A stretch of DNA of 64,000 nucleotides. Source: Castellaniella sp034674885 (GTDB lineage Bacteria; Pseudomonadota; Gammaproteobacteria; Burkholderiales; Burkholderiaceae_B). Positions within the stretch are counted from its first letter, which is position 1, and each line of letters begins with the position of its first letter. A program made the translations under genes and the position numbers. The notes below the pieces were generated by a model. It made no database searches. It worked only from the letters and a program-made list of their open reading frames with translations, and was not told the origin of the DNA. Location: positions 9,590-73,589 of the forward strand of contig NZ_JAUCDS010000015.1 in assembly GCF_034674885.1 (NCBI RefSeq), written 5' to 3'. Of this stretch, positions 24,850 to 32,795 are shown piece by piece.

Positions 24850-25764
24850 ATGAAATTCTTGAGTTTTACAGAGGGGCGGGAGCGGCTATTGGGGCTGCTC
24901 GAAGAAAGCGGAAACGTCGTGGACCTGACCGCCTTGCTGCGCGGCTTCCCGGAGCATGGCTTGCCGGCCGTCCCCACGGACGTGAGCGAGCTGATCGAAC
25001 TGGGCGAGCCCGCCCTGGAAGCCATCAAGGCATGCCTGGCCTCCCGCGGCGACGCCGCCCGGGACGCGCGCAGCCTGGATCAGATCCGGGTCCTGGCGCC
25101 CATCCGCATGAAAAAGAACGTGTTCTGCGTCGGCCGCAATTATCGGGATCACATCATCGAAGGCAATCTGGCGCGCGGCCGGCCTGCGGACCAGTTCCCG
25201 AAGGCGATCGAATTCTTCACCAAACCGCCAACTGCGGTCATCGGCCACGGGGATTTCGTGCAGCGCCAGGCCGGCCTGACGGACAGCCTGGATTACGAGG
25301 CGGAATTCGCCATCGTCATCGGCCGCCGGGGGCGGAACATTTCGCGCGCCGAGGCGCTGGACCACGTGTTCGGCTACACCATCGTCAATGACGTGACCGC
25401 CCGGGACCTGCAACTGCGCCATGGGCAGTGGTTCAAGGGCAAGGGCCTGGACACCAGCTGTCCCATGGGGCCCGTCGTGGTCCACCGATCGGCCATCGCC
25501 AACCCCAATGGCCTCGACGTGTCGCTGACCGTGAACGGCGAATTGCGGCAGTCGGACAACACCGCTTCGATGATCTTCACCGTCGAAGCCATCATCGAGC
25601 AGCTGTCGGCCGGGATGACCCTGGAGCCGGGCGATGTGATCGCCACGGGCACGCCCAAGGGCGTCGGCTTCGCCAGGACCCCGCCGGCCTGCCTGCAGGT
25701 GGGGGATGTCGTGTCCGCCACCGTGCAGCACATCGGCACCTTGACCAACATCGTATCGGAATGA
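24850..25764 (+). CDS. Fumarylacetoacetate hydrolase family protein
   Basis: A 304-residue FAH-fold enzyme. The family cleaves C-C bonds of diketo acids or hydrates and decarboxylates related compounds. The metal-binding acids E150, E152 (DYEAEFAIVIG) and D181 (VNDVTARDLQ) are present, as are GRNYRDH (96-102) and the C-terminal GDVIATGTPKGVGF. Residues 1-80 form the usual N-terminal cap. With two downstream SDR dehydrogenases, a diketo-3-deoxy sugar acid hydrolase is a reasonable guess, by analogy with the L-fuconate route that ends in pyruvate and lactate; this is inference. A weak ribosome-binding site precedes ATG 24850. Confidence 0.88.
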   Translation: MKFLSFTEGRERLLGLLEESGNVVDLTALLRGFPEHGLPAVPTDVSELIELGEPALEAIKACLASRGDAARDARSLDQIRVLAPIRMKKNVFCVGRNYRDHIIEGNLARGRPADQFPKAIEFFTKPPTAVIGHGDFVQRQAGLTDSLDYEAEFAIVIGRRGRNISRAEALDHVFGYTIVNDVTARDLQLRHGQWFKGKGLDTSCPMGPVVVHRSAIANPNGLDVSLTVNGELRQSDNTASMIFTVEAIIEQLSAGMTLEPGDVIATGTPKGVGFARTPPACLQVGDVVSATVQHIGTLTNIVSE

Positions 25765-25805
25765 CGGCGGCGGATCGCGCTGCCGTCCCCATGACAGGAG
25801 ACATG

Positions 25806-26201
25806 ATGACTTTGCCCGAAAACCTTGCACCTTTCGCCACGGGAGAACTGGCATCCCGATACGTGGATGTCGACACGCTGCCCTGGAAGCCGACGCCCAC
25901 GCCCGGCATCGATATGAAGATCCTTCTGGACATTCCCGAAACCGGTCTGATGACGGCCTTGTTTCGCTGGCAGCCGGGAACCGCGCTGCCGCTGCACGAG
26001 CACGTCGAAATCGAACAGACCTATGTGCTGAGCGGCAGCATCGTCGATGACGAAGGGGAAGTCCGCGCCGGCAACTATGTCTGGCGCCCGAAGGGCAATC
26101 GGCACATCGCGCGCTCTCCGGACGGGGCGCTGGTGCTTTCGTTCTTTCTCAAGCCGAACAGATTCCTCGAAGGCGCCCTGGCCGGACAGGAATTGAAGTG
26201 A
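25806..26201 (+). CDS. Cupin-domain protein (ChrR-like cupin)
   Basis: A 131-residue single cupin. Metal ligands are suggested by PLHEHVEIEQTYVL (two His and a Glu, near 59-68) and by the later HIAR histidine near 101. Similar small cupins are found as sugar-acid isomerases, dioxygenases or oxalate-type enzymes, and as sensor domains in ChrR; which applies is unknown. AGGAG (25796-25800) lies five bases before ATG 25806, favouring it over the adjacent ATG 25803. It sits between the hydrolase and the transporter and is followed by a strong hairpin. Confidence 0.8.
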   Translation: MTLPENLAPFATGELASRYVDVDTLPWKPTPTPGIDMKILLDIPETGLMTALFRWQPGTALPLHEHVEIEQTYVLSGSIVDDEGEVRAGNYVWRPKGNRHIARSPDGALVLSFFLKPNRFLEGALAGQELK

Positions 26202-26206
26202 ACAGC

Positions 26207-26250
26207 CTGCGGGCCGGCCCGGACTTCCCGGGCCGGCCGCAGTTTTCTCT
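26207..26250 (+). terminator. Terminator or attenuator between cupin and dctP genes
   Basis: A very stable GC-rich stem, 26207-26222 paired with 26228-26242 (one bulged G), with loop ACTTC, is followed by TTTTCTCT. It lies inside an apparently continuous gene block, so partial termination that separates enzyme from transporter levels is likely. Confidence 0.7.
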
Positions 26251-26276
26251 AAAAATCGAAGAGTAGGAGACACTCT

Positions 26277-27296
26277 ATGTCGTTCAAGATGAAAACCGTC
26301 GTGGCGGGCGTGGCCGCCGCCATGCTGGCCTCCGTGGCCGGACAGGCCTCGGCCGAGGTCAAAGACCGCAGCATGAAGTTCAGCTACGCCGTCAGCGCGA
26401 CCAATCCCGTGGGCCTGGCCGCCCAGAAATTCATTGACGTCGCCAGCGAAAAGACGGGCGGCAAGTTCAAGATCACCGGCTATCCGGACGCCCAGCTGGG
26501 CAATGAAATACAGTCCATGTCCTCCGCGCAGGGGGGCATTGTCGAACTGACGGTCGCCTCCACCGCTGGGGCGGCCAGCAACGTCAAGGAACTCGGGATC
26601 TTCGACTTGCCGTTCCTGTTCCATTCGGTTGAAGAAGCCGATGCCGTGGTGGACGGTCCCGTCGGGAAGCGCCTGCTGGACAAGTTTTCCAGCAAGAACT
26701 TGGTGGGGCTGTGCTACTGGGATTATGGGTTCCGCCAGGTCTCCAACAGCAAGCACCCGATTCGCAAGATCGAGGACTTCGACGGCCTGAAACTGCGGGT
26801 CCTGCAAAACCGCATTTATATCGATACGTTCAAGGCGCTGGGGGCCAATCCGCTGCCGCTGCCGTATCCGGAAACCTATACGGCCCTGGAAAGCAAGGCG
26901 ATCGATGGGCAGGAAAGCTCCTTCCTGGTCACCAAAAGCAGCGGATACCAGGAAATCCAGAAGTACCTGACCGAAACCCAGCACGTCTTCCTGCCCGCGG
27001 TCGTGCTGGCCAGCAAGCGATTCTGGGATCGCCTGAGCCCCGATGAGCAGACTGTCCTGCGGGACTCCTGCGCGGAATCCGTGACGTATTTCCGTCAGGT
27101 CAGCCGCCAGATGGAAAAGGATGTCGTCAAGGAACTGGAGGCCGCCGGCATGGAGTTCAACCAGATCGAGCCGGCGGAAAAAGCCCGGATGGTCGAAGCG
27201 ACCGCTTCCGTGGCGGAGAAGTATAAGGCCGAATTGGGCGCGGACCTGGTCGACGAGACTCTGGCCACGATCCAGAAAGTCCGGAACAAGCAATAA
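26277..27296 (+). CDS. TRAP transporter substrate-binding protein, DctP family
   Basis: A 339-residue periplasmic binding protein with a clear signal peptide (MKTVVAGVAAAMLASVAGQASA, cleavage near residue 26). Typical DctP elements are GYPDAQLGNEIQSMSSAQGG near 62, the substrate-gripping arginine in LKLRVLQN near 172 and the conserved N-P pair in GANPLPLPYPETYTAL. It captures a carboxylate for the DctQM permease encoded downstream. AGGAGA precedes ATG 26277. The ligand is unknown; the enzyme neighbours suggest a keto- or sugar-acid. Confidence 0.93.
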   Translation: MSFKMKTVVAGVAAAMLASVAGQASAEVKDRSMKFSYAVSATNPVGLAAQKFIDVASEKTGGKFKITGYPDAQLGNEIQSMSSAQGGIVELTVASTAGAASNVKELGIFDLPFLFHSVEEADAVVDGPVGKRLLDKFSSKNLVGLCYWDYGFRQVSNSKHPIRKIEDFDGLKLRVLQNRIYIDTFKALGANPLPLPYPETYTALESKAIDGQESSFLVTKSSGYQEIQKYLTETQHVFLPAVVLASKRFWDRLSPDEQTVLRDSCAESVTYFRQVSRQMEKDVVKELEAAGMEFNQIEPAEKARMVEATASVAEKYKAELGADLVDETLATIQKVRNKQ

Positions 27297-27315
27297 ACAC
27301 GGGCGTCGAGCCTGG

Positions 27316-27365
27316 GGCGCGTCCGTCGGCGGCAAGCAGTCCGGAACCGACCGGACGCGCCTTTT
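27316..27365 (+). terminator. Hairpin with T-run between dctP and dctQ
   Basis: GGCGCGTCCG (27316-27325) pairs perfectly with CGGACGCGCC (27352-27361) across a 26-base loop and is followed by TTTT. It would partly terminate transcription or protect the dctP message, raising binding protein over permease. Confidence 0.6.
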
Positions 27366-27383
27366 CAATCGGGAGCATCAGCC

Positions 27384-27896
27384 ATGACAAAGCTGATCAA
27401 AACCTATTTTTCCCTGCTGAAAGTCGTCATCGTCCTGTGTCTGGCGGCGATGGTCGTGATGGTGTTCGCCAATGTGGTGATGCGCTATGTGTTCAATACG
27501 GGGCTGCCCGTGTCGGAGGAACTGGCGCGCTGGTGTTTCGTCTGGCTGACGTTCCTGGGCGCGATTCTGGTGCTGCATGAACGGTCCCACCTCGGGGTGG
27601 ACGTGGTGGTGCAGATCATGCCGCCGAAAGTCCGTAAATGCTGCCTGACGCTTGCTTCCTTGTTGATGCTCTATGCGACGTGGCTGGTATTGATGGGCAG
27701 CATCGAACAGACGCGCCTGAACTATGAGGCGACCGCGCCGGCCTCGGGCCTGTCGCAAGCCTGGTTCTTCGGCGTGGGCGTCGTCTTCGCCATCTCGACG
27801 GGAGGCATCCTGCTGTATCAGTTGTACGTGCTGATCCGCACGCCTGCGGCCGATCTGGAATCCATAGCGACCAACACTTCCTCCGGAGCCGATTGA
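27384..27896 (+). CDS. TRAP transporter small permease, DctQ family
   Basis: A 170-residue inner-membrane protein with four helices (about 10-32, 48-66, 85-105, 128-150). The conserved EELARWCFVWLTFLGA near 43-58 is diagnostic of DctQ. It forms the permease with DctM and is coupled to it by a one-base stop/start overlap (TGATG). GGGAG lies upstream of ATG 27384. Confidence 0.92.
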   Translation: MTKLIKTYFSLLKVVIVLCLAAMVVMVFANVVMRYVFNTGLPVSEELARWCFVWLTFLGAILVLHERSHLGVDVVVQIMPPKVRKCCLTLASLLMLYATWLVLMGSIEQTRLNYEATAPASGLSQAWFFGVGVVFAISTGGILLYQLYVLIRTPAADLESIATNTSSGAD

Positions 27897-29176
27897 TGAC
27901 GCTCGCATTGTTCATTGTTGTCCTGTTCGTCGGGCTTGCCATCGGGCTGCCGGTCGCCTATGCCCTGATTCTGACGGGCGTGGCGCTGATGTACCAGCTG
28001 GATTTCTTCGACGCGCAGATCGTCGCCCAGAATCTGTTGAATGGCGCCGACAGCTTTCCCCTGATGGCCGTTCCGTTCTTCATGCTCGCCGGCGCCGTGA
28101 TGAATGCGGGCGGGCTATCGCAACGGATCGTGAATCTGGCGCTGGCGCTCGTTGGACACATTCGCGGTGGCCTGGGGTATGTCACCATCCTGGCGGCCAG
28201 CATCCTGGCCAGTCTTTCCGGTTCCGCAGCGGCCGATGCCGCCGCATTGTCGGCCTTGCTGGTGCCGATGATGATGAAGGCGGGAAATTCCAGGGGGCGG
28301 TCGGGCGGGCTGGTGGCCTCTTCGGGGATCATCGCTCTGGTCATTCCGCCCTCCATCGGCCTGATCCTGATCGGGGTCACCGGAAACATTTCCATCACGG
28401 GCCTGTTCATGGCGGGGATCGTGCCGGGGATTCTGATGGCCCTGTGCCTGTGCGTGACCTGGTTTCTGGTGTCGCGCCGGGAAAAGGTGGCGCCGCTGCC
28501 CAAGGTTCCCGCCCGGGAAGTGCTGTCCCTGGTGATCAAGAGCTTCTGGGCGCTGCTGCTGCCCGTGATCATCATCGTCGGGCTGCGCTTCGGCGTGTTC
28601 ACGCCGACCGAGGCCGGCGTGGTGGCGGCCGTCTATGCCCTGTTCGTGGCGACGTGCATCTATCGCGAACTGCGGCTGAGTCAGCTGTACGAAGTCTTTC
28701 TGGAATCCGCCAAGATGAGCGCGATGGTGATGTTCCTGGTCGCCGCCGCGCTCGTGTCGGGATGGATGATCACGATCGCCGGCCTGCCTCATCAGGTGAT
28801 GGCGCTGGTGGAACCCGTCAAGGATTCCCCCACCTTGCTCATGCTGGTGATCGTCGGCCTGGTCCTGGTGGTCGGGACGGCGATGGACATGATTCCGATC
28901 GTGCTGATCCTGATCCCCGTCCTGTTGCCGGCCGTGGTGGCGGCGGGTATCGATCCCGTGTATTTCGGCATCGTGTTCATGCTGGCCTGCTCCATCGGAC
29001 TGATCACGCCGCCCGTGGGCGCCGTGCTCAATGTGGTGGCCGGCGTGACCAAGGCTCGGATGATCGAAGTCATCGTGGGGGTATGGCCGTTTTTGGTGGC
29101 GCAATGCGTGGCTTTGCTGCTGCTGGTCCTCTTCCCCCAGCTGGTGCTGGCCCCCTATCGATGGATCATGGGATAG
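27896..29176 (+). CDS. TRAP transporter large permease, DctM family
   Basis: A 426-residue, about 12-helix sodium-coupled permease. Conserved elements include AVPFFMLAGAVMNAGG near 58-73, the GSAAADAAALSALLVPMM segment near 109, IPPSIGLILIG near 150, and the C-terminal GLITPPVGAVLNV near 366. ATG 27896 is preferred over the in-frame TTG 27893 because it overlaps the dctQ stop. With DctP and DctQ it imports the substrate of the surrounding enzymes. Confidence 0.94.
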   Translation: MTLALFIVVLFVGLAIGLPVAYALILTGVALMYQLDFFDAQIVAQNLLNGADSFPLMAVPFFMLAGAVMNAGGLSQRIVNLALALVGHIRGGLGYVTILAASILASLSGSAAADAAALSALLVPMMMKAGNSRGRSGGLVASSGIIALVIPPSIGLILIGVTGNISITGLFMAGIVPGILMALCLCVTWFLVSRREKVAPLPKVPAREVLSLVIKSFWALLLPVIIIVGLRFGVFTPTEAGVVAAVYALFVATCIYRELRLSQLYEVFLESAKMSAMVMFLVAAALVSGWMITIAGLPHQVMALVEPVKDSPTLLMLVIVGLVLVVGTAMDMIPIVLILIPVLLPAVVAAGIDPVYFGIVFMLACSIGLITPPVGAVLNVVAGVTKARMIEVIVGVWPFLVAQCVALLLLVLFPQLVLAPYRWIMG

Positions 29177-29217
29177 CGCCGGCGTGAAACGCAGGCTTGG
29201 TCAATGGAGAAAGCACG

Positions 29218-29997
29218 ATGGATATGAATGAGTTGCAGGGCTGCCGAGTCATGGTCTCCGCCGGCGCGTCGGGCATCGGCCTGACGATCGCCCGGGCCTT
29301 CCTGGCGGCCGGCGCTCGCGTCGAGGTCTGCGATGTGTCGGACGATGCCTTGCGCCAGGCGGGGGACGGTACGGGCGGACTGGGCACGCACTTGGCGGAC
29401 GTATCCGATGCCGGGGCGGTCGATCGCTGGTTCGACAAGGCATTGGGCGCCCTGGGCGGCCTGGATGTGCTCGTCAACAATGCCGGGGTGGCGGGTCCGA
29501 CCGGCGCGATGGAAGATCTGTCCGAAGAGGACTGGGACCGCACGATGTCCGTCAACGTGCGGGGCCATTTCCTGTGCACGCGCCGTGCGATTCCCGCGCT
29601 CAAGCAGTCGGGGCGCGCGGCCATCATCAACATCAGTTCGGTCGCGGGACGCCTGGGCTATCCGTTCCGGACTCCCTACGCGGCGTCGAAGTGGGCCGTG
29701 ATCGGAATGACGCAAAGTCTGGCCATCGAACTCGGGCCTCATGACATCACGGTCAATGCGGTACTGCCGGGCATCGTGGAGAGCCGTCGCGTCACCGAGG
29801 TGCTGGCCTCAAAGGCGCTCCTGCAGGGCATCACGGAAGACGCGTTGCGGGCGGAGGTTCTCGAACACGTGTCGCTGAACCGCATGGTGCCGATGACGCA
29901 CATCGCCGATACCGCGCTGTTTCTGGCTTCGCCCGCCGGCCGCAGCATCACCGGACAGAGCATGAATGTGTGCGCCGGCGTGCGGGCCTTGCGCTGA
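29218..29997 (+). CDS. Short-chain dehydrogenase/reductase
   Basis: A 259-residue classical SDR. The cofactor loop is GASGIG (near 17-22), preceded by an unusual SA in place of the common TG. The NNAG motif is near 88, the catalytic serine in NISSVAG near 141 and Y-xxx-K in PYAASK near 156-160. GGAGA seven bases upstream supports ATG 29218. It follows dctM and probably oxidises a hydroxyl of the imported acid. The C-terminal tail is typical. An aspartate at the end of the second strand (CDVSD) favours NAD(H). Confidence 0.87.
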   Translation: MDMNELQGCRVMVSAGASGIGLTIARAFLAAGARVEVCDVSDDALRQAGDGTGGLGTHLADVSDAGAVDRWFDKALGALGGLDVLVNNAGVAGPTGAMEDLSEEDWDRTMSVNVRGHFLCTRRAIPALKQSGRAAIINISSVAGRLGYPFRTPYAASKWAVIGMTQSLAIELGPHDITVNAVLPGIVESRRVTEVLASKALLQGITEDALRAEVLEHVSLNRMVPMTHIADTALFLASPAGRSITGQSMNVCAGVRALR

Positions 29998-30074
29998 GAC
30001 CTGTGTTTTTACCCGTTCCCGAGGCTGCATTGGAAGGTCGCGGGGCGTGGATGGATTCGATTTGCGGAGTGGAC

Positions 30075-30854
30075 ATGAATACTGAATATCTGAAGGACAT
30101 GTTCGGCCTGGAGGGCCGGACCGCGCTGATCACCGGTTCGGGCTCGGGCCTGGGTTATGCGATGGCCGTGGCGCTCGGCAAGGCCGGGGCCCGGGTGATC
30201 GTCAACGATCTGTCGCTGGAACGCTGCGAGGCGGCCGTGGGGGAACTGGCGGCTCAGGGCATCGAGGCCCGCCCGGCGCCCTTCGACGTCTCCGATCACG
30301 AGCAGGTGCGCCAGGCTGTCCTGGGCCTGGAGTCGGCCGGATGGGGGGTCGACGTGCTGGTCAGCAATGCGGGCAACCAGAACCGGATGCCGCTGATCGA
30401 GCAGGCGCCCGAAGCCTGGCGATCGTTGTTCAAGGTGCACGTCGACGGCGCATTCAATTGCGTGCAGGCGGTTCTGCCCCGGATGGTCGCCCAGGGCGAG
30501 GGCCGCATCGTGCTGATGGCCTCTGTGGCGTCCATGGCAAGCATGCCGGGCATATCGGCATACGCTTCCGCCAAGGGGGCCCTGGCGGCCATGACGCGCG
30601 CGGTTGCGGTCGAATATGGGGAAAAGGGCGTCTGCTGCAATGCACTGGCCCCCGGTTTCGTGCGGACGCAGTTCACCGCCGCTCTGCAGGAAAAAGAGCA
30701 GTTCAATACTTTCTTGGAGCATTCGGTGCCGCTCAAGCGCTGGGCGACGCCCGAGGACATCGCCCCTGCGGTGCTGTATCTCGCGTCGCGCGCGGGGAGC
30801 TTTGTGAATGGCCATGTGCTGGCCATCGACGGCGGGCTGCTGGCCCGGATGTAG
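30075..30854 (+). CDS. Short-chain dehydrogenase/reductase, gluconate 5-dehydrogenase-like
   Basis: A 259-residue SDR with TGSGSGLG (near 19-26), NDLSLERCE marking an NAD-preferring acid, SNAGNQNR (near 93), the catalytic serine in LMASVASM near 143 and Y-xxx-K in AYASAK near 157-161. The N-terminal MFGLEGRTALITG pattern resembles gluconate 5-dehydrogenases (IdnO/Gno). ATG 30075 follows GGAGTGGAC; an earlier in-frame ATG at 30051 is possible. It is the second dehydrogenase of the operon, so sequential oxidations of one substrate are likely. Confidence 0.86.
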   Translation: MNTEYLKDMFGLEGRTALITGSGSGLGYAMAVALGKAGARVIVNDLSLERCEAAVGELAAQGIEARPAPFDVSDHEQVRQAVLGLESAGWGVDVLVSNAGNQNRMPLIEQAPEAWRSLFKVHVDGAFNCVQAVLPRMVAQGEGRIVLMASVASMASMPGISAYASAKGALAAMTRAVAVEYGEKGVCCNALAPGFVRTQFTAALQEKEQFNTFLEHSVPLKRWATPEDIAPAVLYLASRAGSFVNGHVLAIDGGLLARM

Positions 30855-30928
30855 GCAAGCGGGGTCGCGCGCGGCTGCCTGCCAGGCGCCGGCCGTCCGG
30901 CATTCTGTGAAACGAGGAGAGGCGGTTT

Positions 30929-31261
30929 ATGAGTCAGTCGGATCTGTTCCTGCACGTCGTGATGATGCAGTTCGATGATCGTGTCGATGCGCGGTTCCAC
31001 CAACAGGTGAAGGATCATGCGGATCGGGTCAGGCGCGAGTGCGAGGGCATCGTGCTGTACCACTACGGTGAAAACACGGCGGACCGGTCACAGGGGTACA
31101 CGCACGCCACCAGCGCGCTTTTCACCAGCGCGGGCGCCCATGATGCCTATCAGACAAGCCCGGCGCACGTCGCCATGAAAGAATTCATGATGGGGCGCAT
31201 CCAGCGGATCGTTGTGCACGATACGGCCGTCCCCGCGTCCGAGGCCGGCCGGCCGGATTGA
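30929..31261 (+). CDS. Dabb (stress-responsive A/B barrel) domain protein
   Basis: A 110-residue single-domain protein with the dimeric alpha/beta barrel pattern of the Dabb family: an N-terminal strand LFLHVVMMQF, a helix rich in charged residues, then YTHATSALFTSAGAHDAYQTSPAH and a final strand with VVHDT. Such proteins serve as small isomerases, cyclases or stress proteins; no active site can be named here. GAGGAGA upstream of ATG 30929 is a good ribosome-binding site. It closes the catabolic block, ten bases short of the convergent phosphomutase gene. Confidence 0.8.
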   Translation: MSQSDLFLHVVMMQFDDRVDARFHQQVKDHADRVRRECEGIVLYHYGENTADRSQGYTHATSALFTSAGAHDAYQTSPAHVAMKEFMMGRIQRIVVHDTAVPASEAGRPD

Positions 31262-31271
31262 AGCCGACGCT

Positions 31272-32657
31272 TCAGAACGGCAGTTCCCGCCCCGGCAGCA
31301 GGGTGTGGATCGCGTCGCGGAATTCCGCCTGGATCCGCGCCAGGGCTTCGGGCGTATCGCCTTCGAAGCGCAGCACCACCACGGGGGTCGTGTTGGATGC
31401 GCGCGCCAGGCCGAAGCCGTCGGCGTATTCGGCGCGGATGCCGTCGATGGTGATGCGGTCCTGGGCCGAGGGAAAATGACCTTCGGTCTGCAGGCGGTGC
31501 ACGAACGCGTGCGGTTCGCCTTCGGCCATGGGCAGCTTCAGTTCGGGGGTGGAAATTCCCTGGGGCAGGGATTCCAGCAATTGGCTGGGGTTGTCGCTGC
31601 GCGACAGGATTTCCAGCAGGCGCGCGCCAGCGTAGAGCCCGTCGTCGAAGCCGAACCAGCGTTCCTTGAAGAAGATGTGACCGCTCATTTCGCCGGCCAG
31701 CGGGGCGCCGGTTTCGGCCAGGCGGGCCTTGATCAGGGAATGGCCGGTCTGCGACATCAGCGGCACGCCGCCCGCGTCGCGGATGGCTTGCCCCAGGTGA
31801 CGGCTGCACTTCACGTCGAAAATGATGCCTGCGCCTGGTTCGCGCTGCAGGATGTCGCGGGCGAACAGGATCATCTGGCGGTCGGGCCAGATGATCTGGC
31901 CTGATTTCGTCACGACGCCCAGGCGGTCGGCATCGCCGTCGAACGCCAGCCCCACGTCGCAGCCAGTGCGCTGCAGATGGTCGATCAGGTCCTGCAGATT
32001 GTGGGGGTCGGCCGGATCCGGGTGGTGATTGGGGAAGTTTCCGTCCACCGTGCAGAAGAGCTCGTCCACCGTGCAGCCCAGGGCGCGGAACAGGCGGCTG
32101 GCGGCCACGGCGCCCACGCCGTTGCCGCAGTCGATGGCAATGTGCAGAGGGCGGGCCAGCTGGACGTGATCGGCGATGCGCTGCACATAGGTGTCGACCA
32201 GGTCATGGGATTGCGCTCGGCCCGGGGGGATGCCCTGCGGCGCCTGGATGTCGGCCATGCGGGTGCGCAACGCCTGGATGCCTGCACCGTGCAGGGTGCG
32301 CCCGCCCATCATCAGTTTGAAGCCGTTGTAGTCAGGCGGGTTGTGGCTGCCGGTGATGGCTACGCCTGATCCGCTGCCATCCAGGTGGGCGGCGAAATAC
32401 ACCAGCGGGGTGTGCACCAGCCCCAGGTCCACGGTGTCGATGCCGCCCGCGTGCAGGCCTGCCTGCAGCGCGGACGACAGGCCGGGGCTGCTGAGTCGAC
32501 CGTCGTGACCGACGACCAGGCTGCGGATGTTTTCCAGGCGAGCCTGGGCGGCCAGCGCCAGGCCCAGGGTGTAGGCGAACACGTCGTTGAGCTGATCTGG
32601 GACGGTGCCCCGGATGTCGTAGGCTTTGAAGACGGAAGCGGGAAAGGATGTGGACAC
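31272..32657 (-). CDS. Phosphomannomutase/phosphoglucomutase (AlgC/ManB type)
   Basis: A 461-residue alpha-D-phosphohexomutase that interconverts hexose 6- and 1-phosphates for nucleotide-sugar synthesis. The phosphoserine loop is TGSHNP with S104 (threonine-glycine instead of the common T-A), the metal loop is DGDADR (240-245), the sugar-binding loop is GEMSGH (322-327) and the phosphate-binding loop is RASNTTP near 430. GTG at 32657-32655 gives the conserved start ahead of SVFKAYDIRG; an in-frame ATG at 32738 would add 27 unsupported residues. It could feed the glycan locus 15 kb away. Confidence 0.91.
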   Translation of the reverse strand: MSTSFPASVFKAYDIRGTVPDQLNDVFAYTLGLALAAQARLENIRSLVVGHDGRLSSPGLSSALQAGLHAGGIDTVDLGLVHTPLVYFAAHLDGSGSGVAITGSHNPPDYNGFKLMMGGRTLHGAGIQALRTRMADIQAPQGIPPGRAQSHDLVDTYVQRIADHVQLARPLHIAIDCGNGVGAVAASRLFRALGCTVDELFCTVDGNFPNHHPDPADPHNLQDLIDHLQRTGCDVGLAFDGDADRLGVVTKSGQIIWPDRQMILFARDILQREPGAGIIFDVKCSRHLGQAIRDAGGVPLMSQTGHSLIKARLAETGAPLAGEMSGHIFFKERWFGFDDGLYAGARLLEILSRSDNPSQLLESLPQGISTPELKLPMAEGEPHAFVHRLQTEGHFPSAQDRITIDGIRAEYADGFGLARASNTTPVVVLRFEGDTPEALARIQAEFRDAIHTLLPGRELPF

Positions 32658-32795
32658 GTTGGGTCTCGGGCGAAGGATGGAGTGGGCTGCGGCGGGCCGG
32701 TCCCGAAAACCTCGTCGGGCGCTCAGCGGCAGCGGCACCGCTCATTATCGCCGATTACAATGGGGGCCTCTTGGCGCATACGGGATTGTCAGTTC

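Noticed and set aside
25374..27368. A 664-codon reverse frame across FAH, cupin and dctP genes
   Set aside because: It runs through three well-supported forward genes and their spacers and has no recognisable motif.
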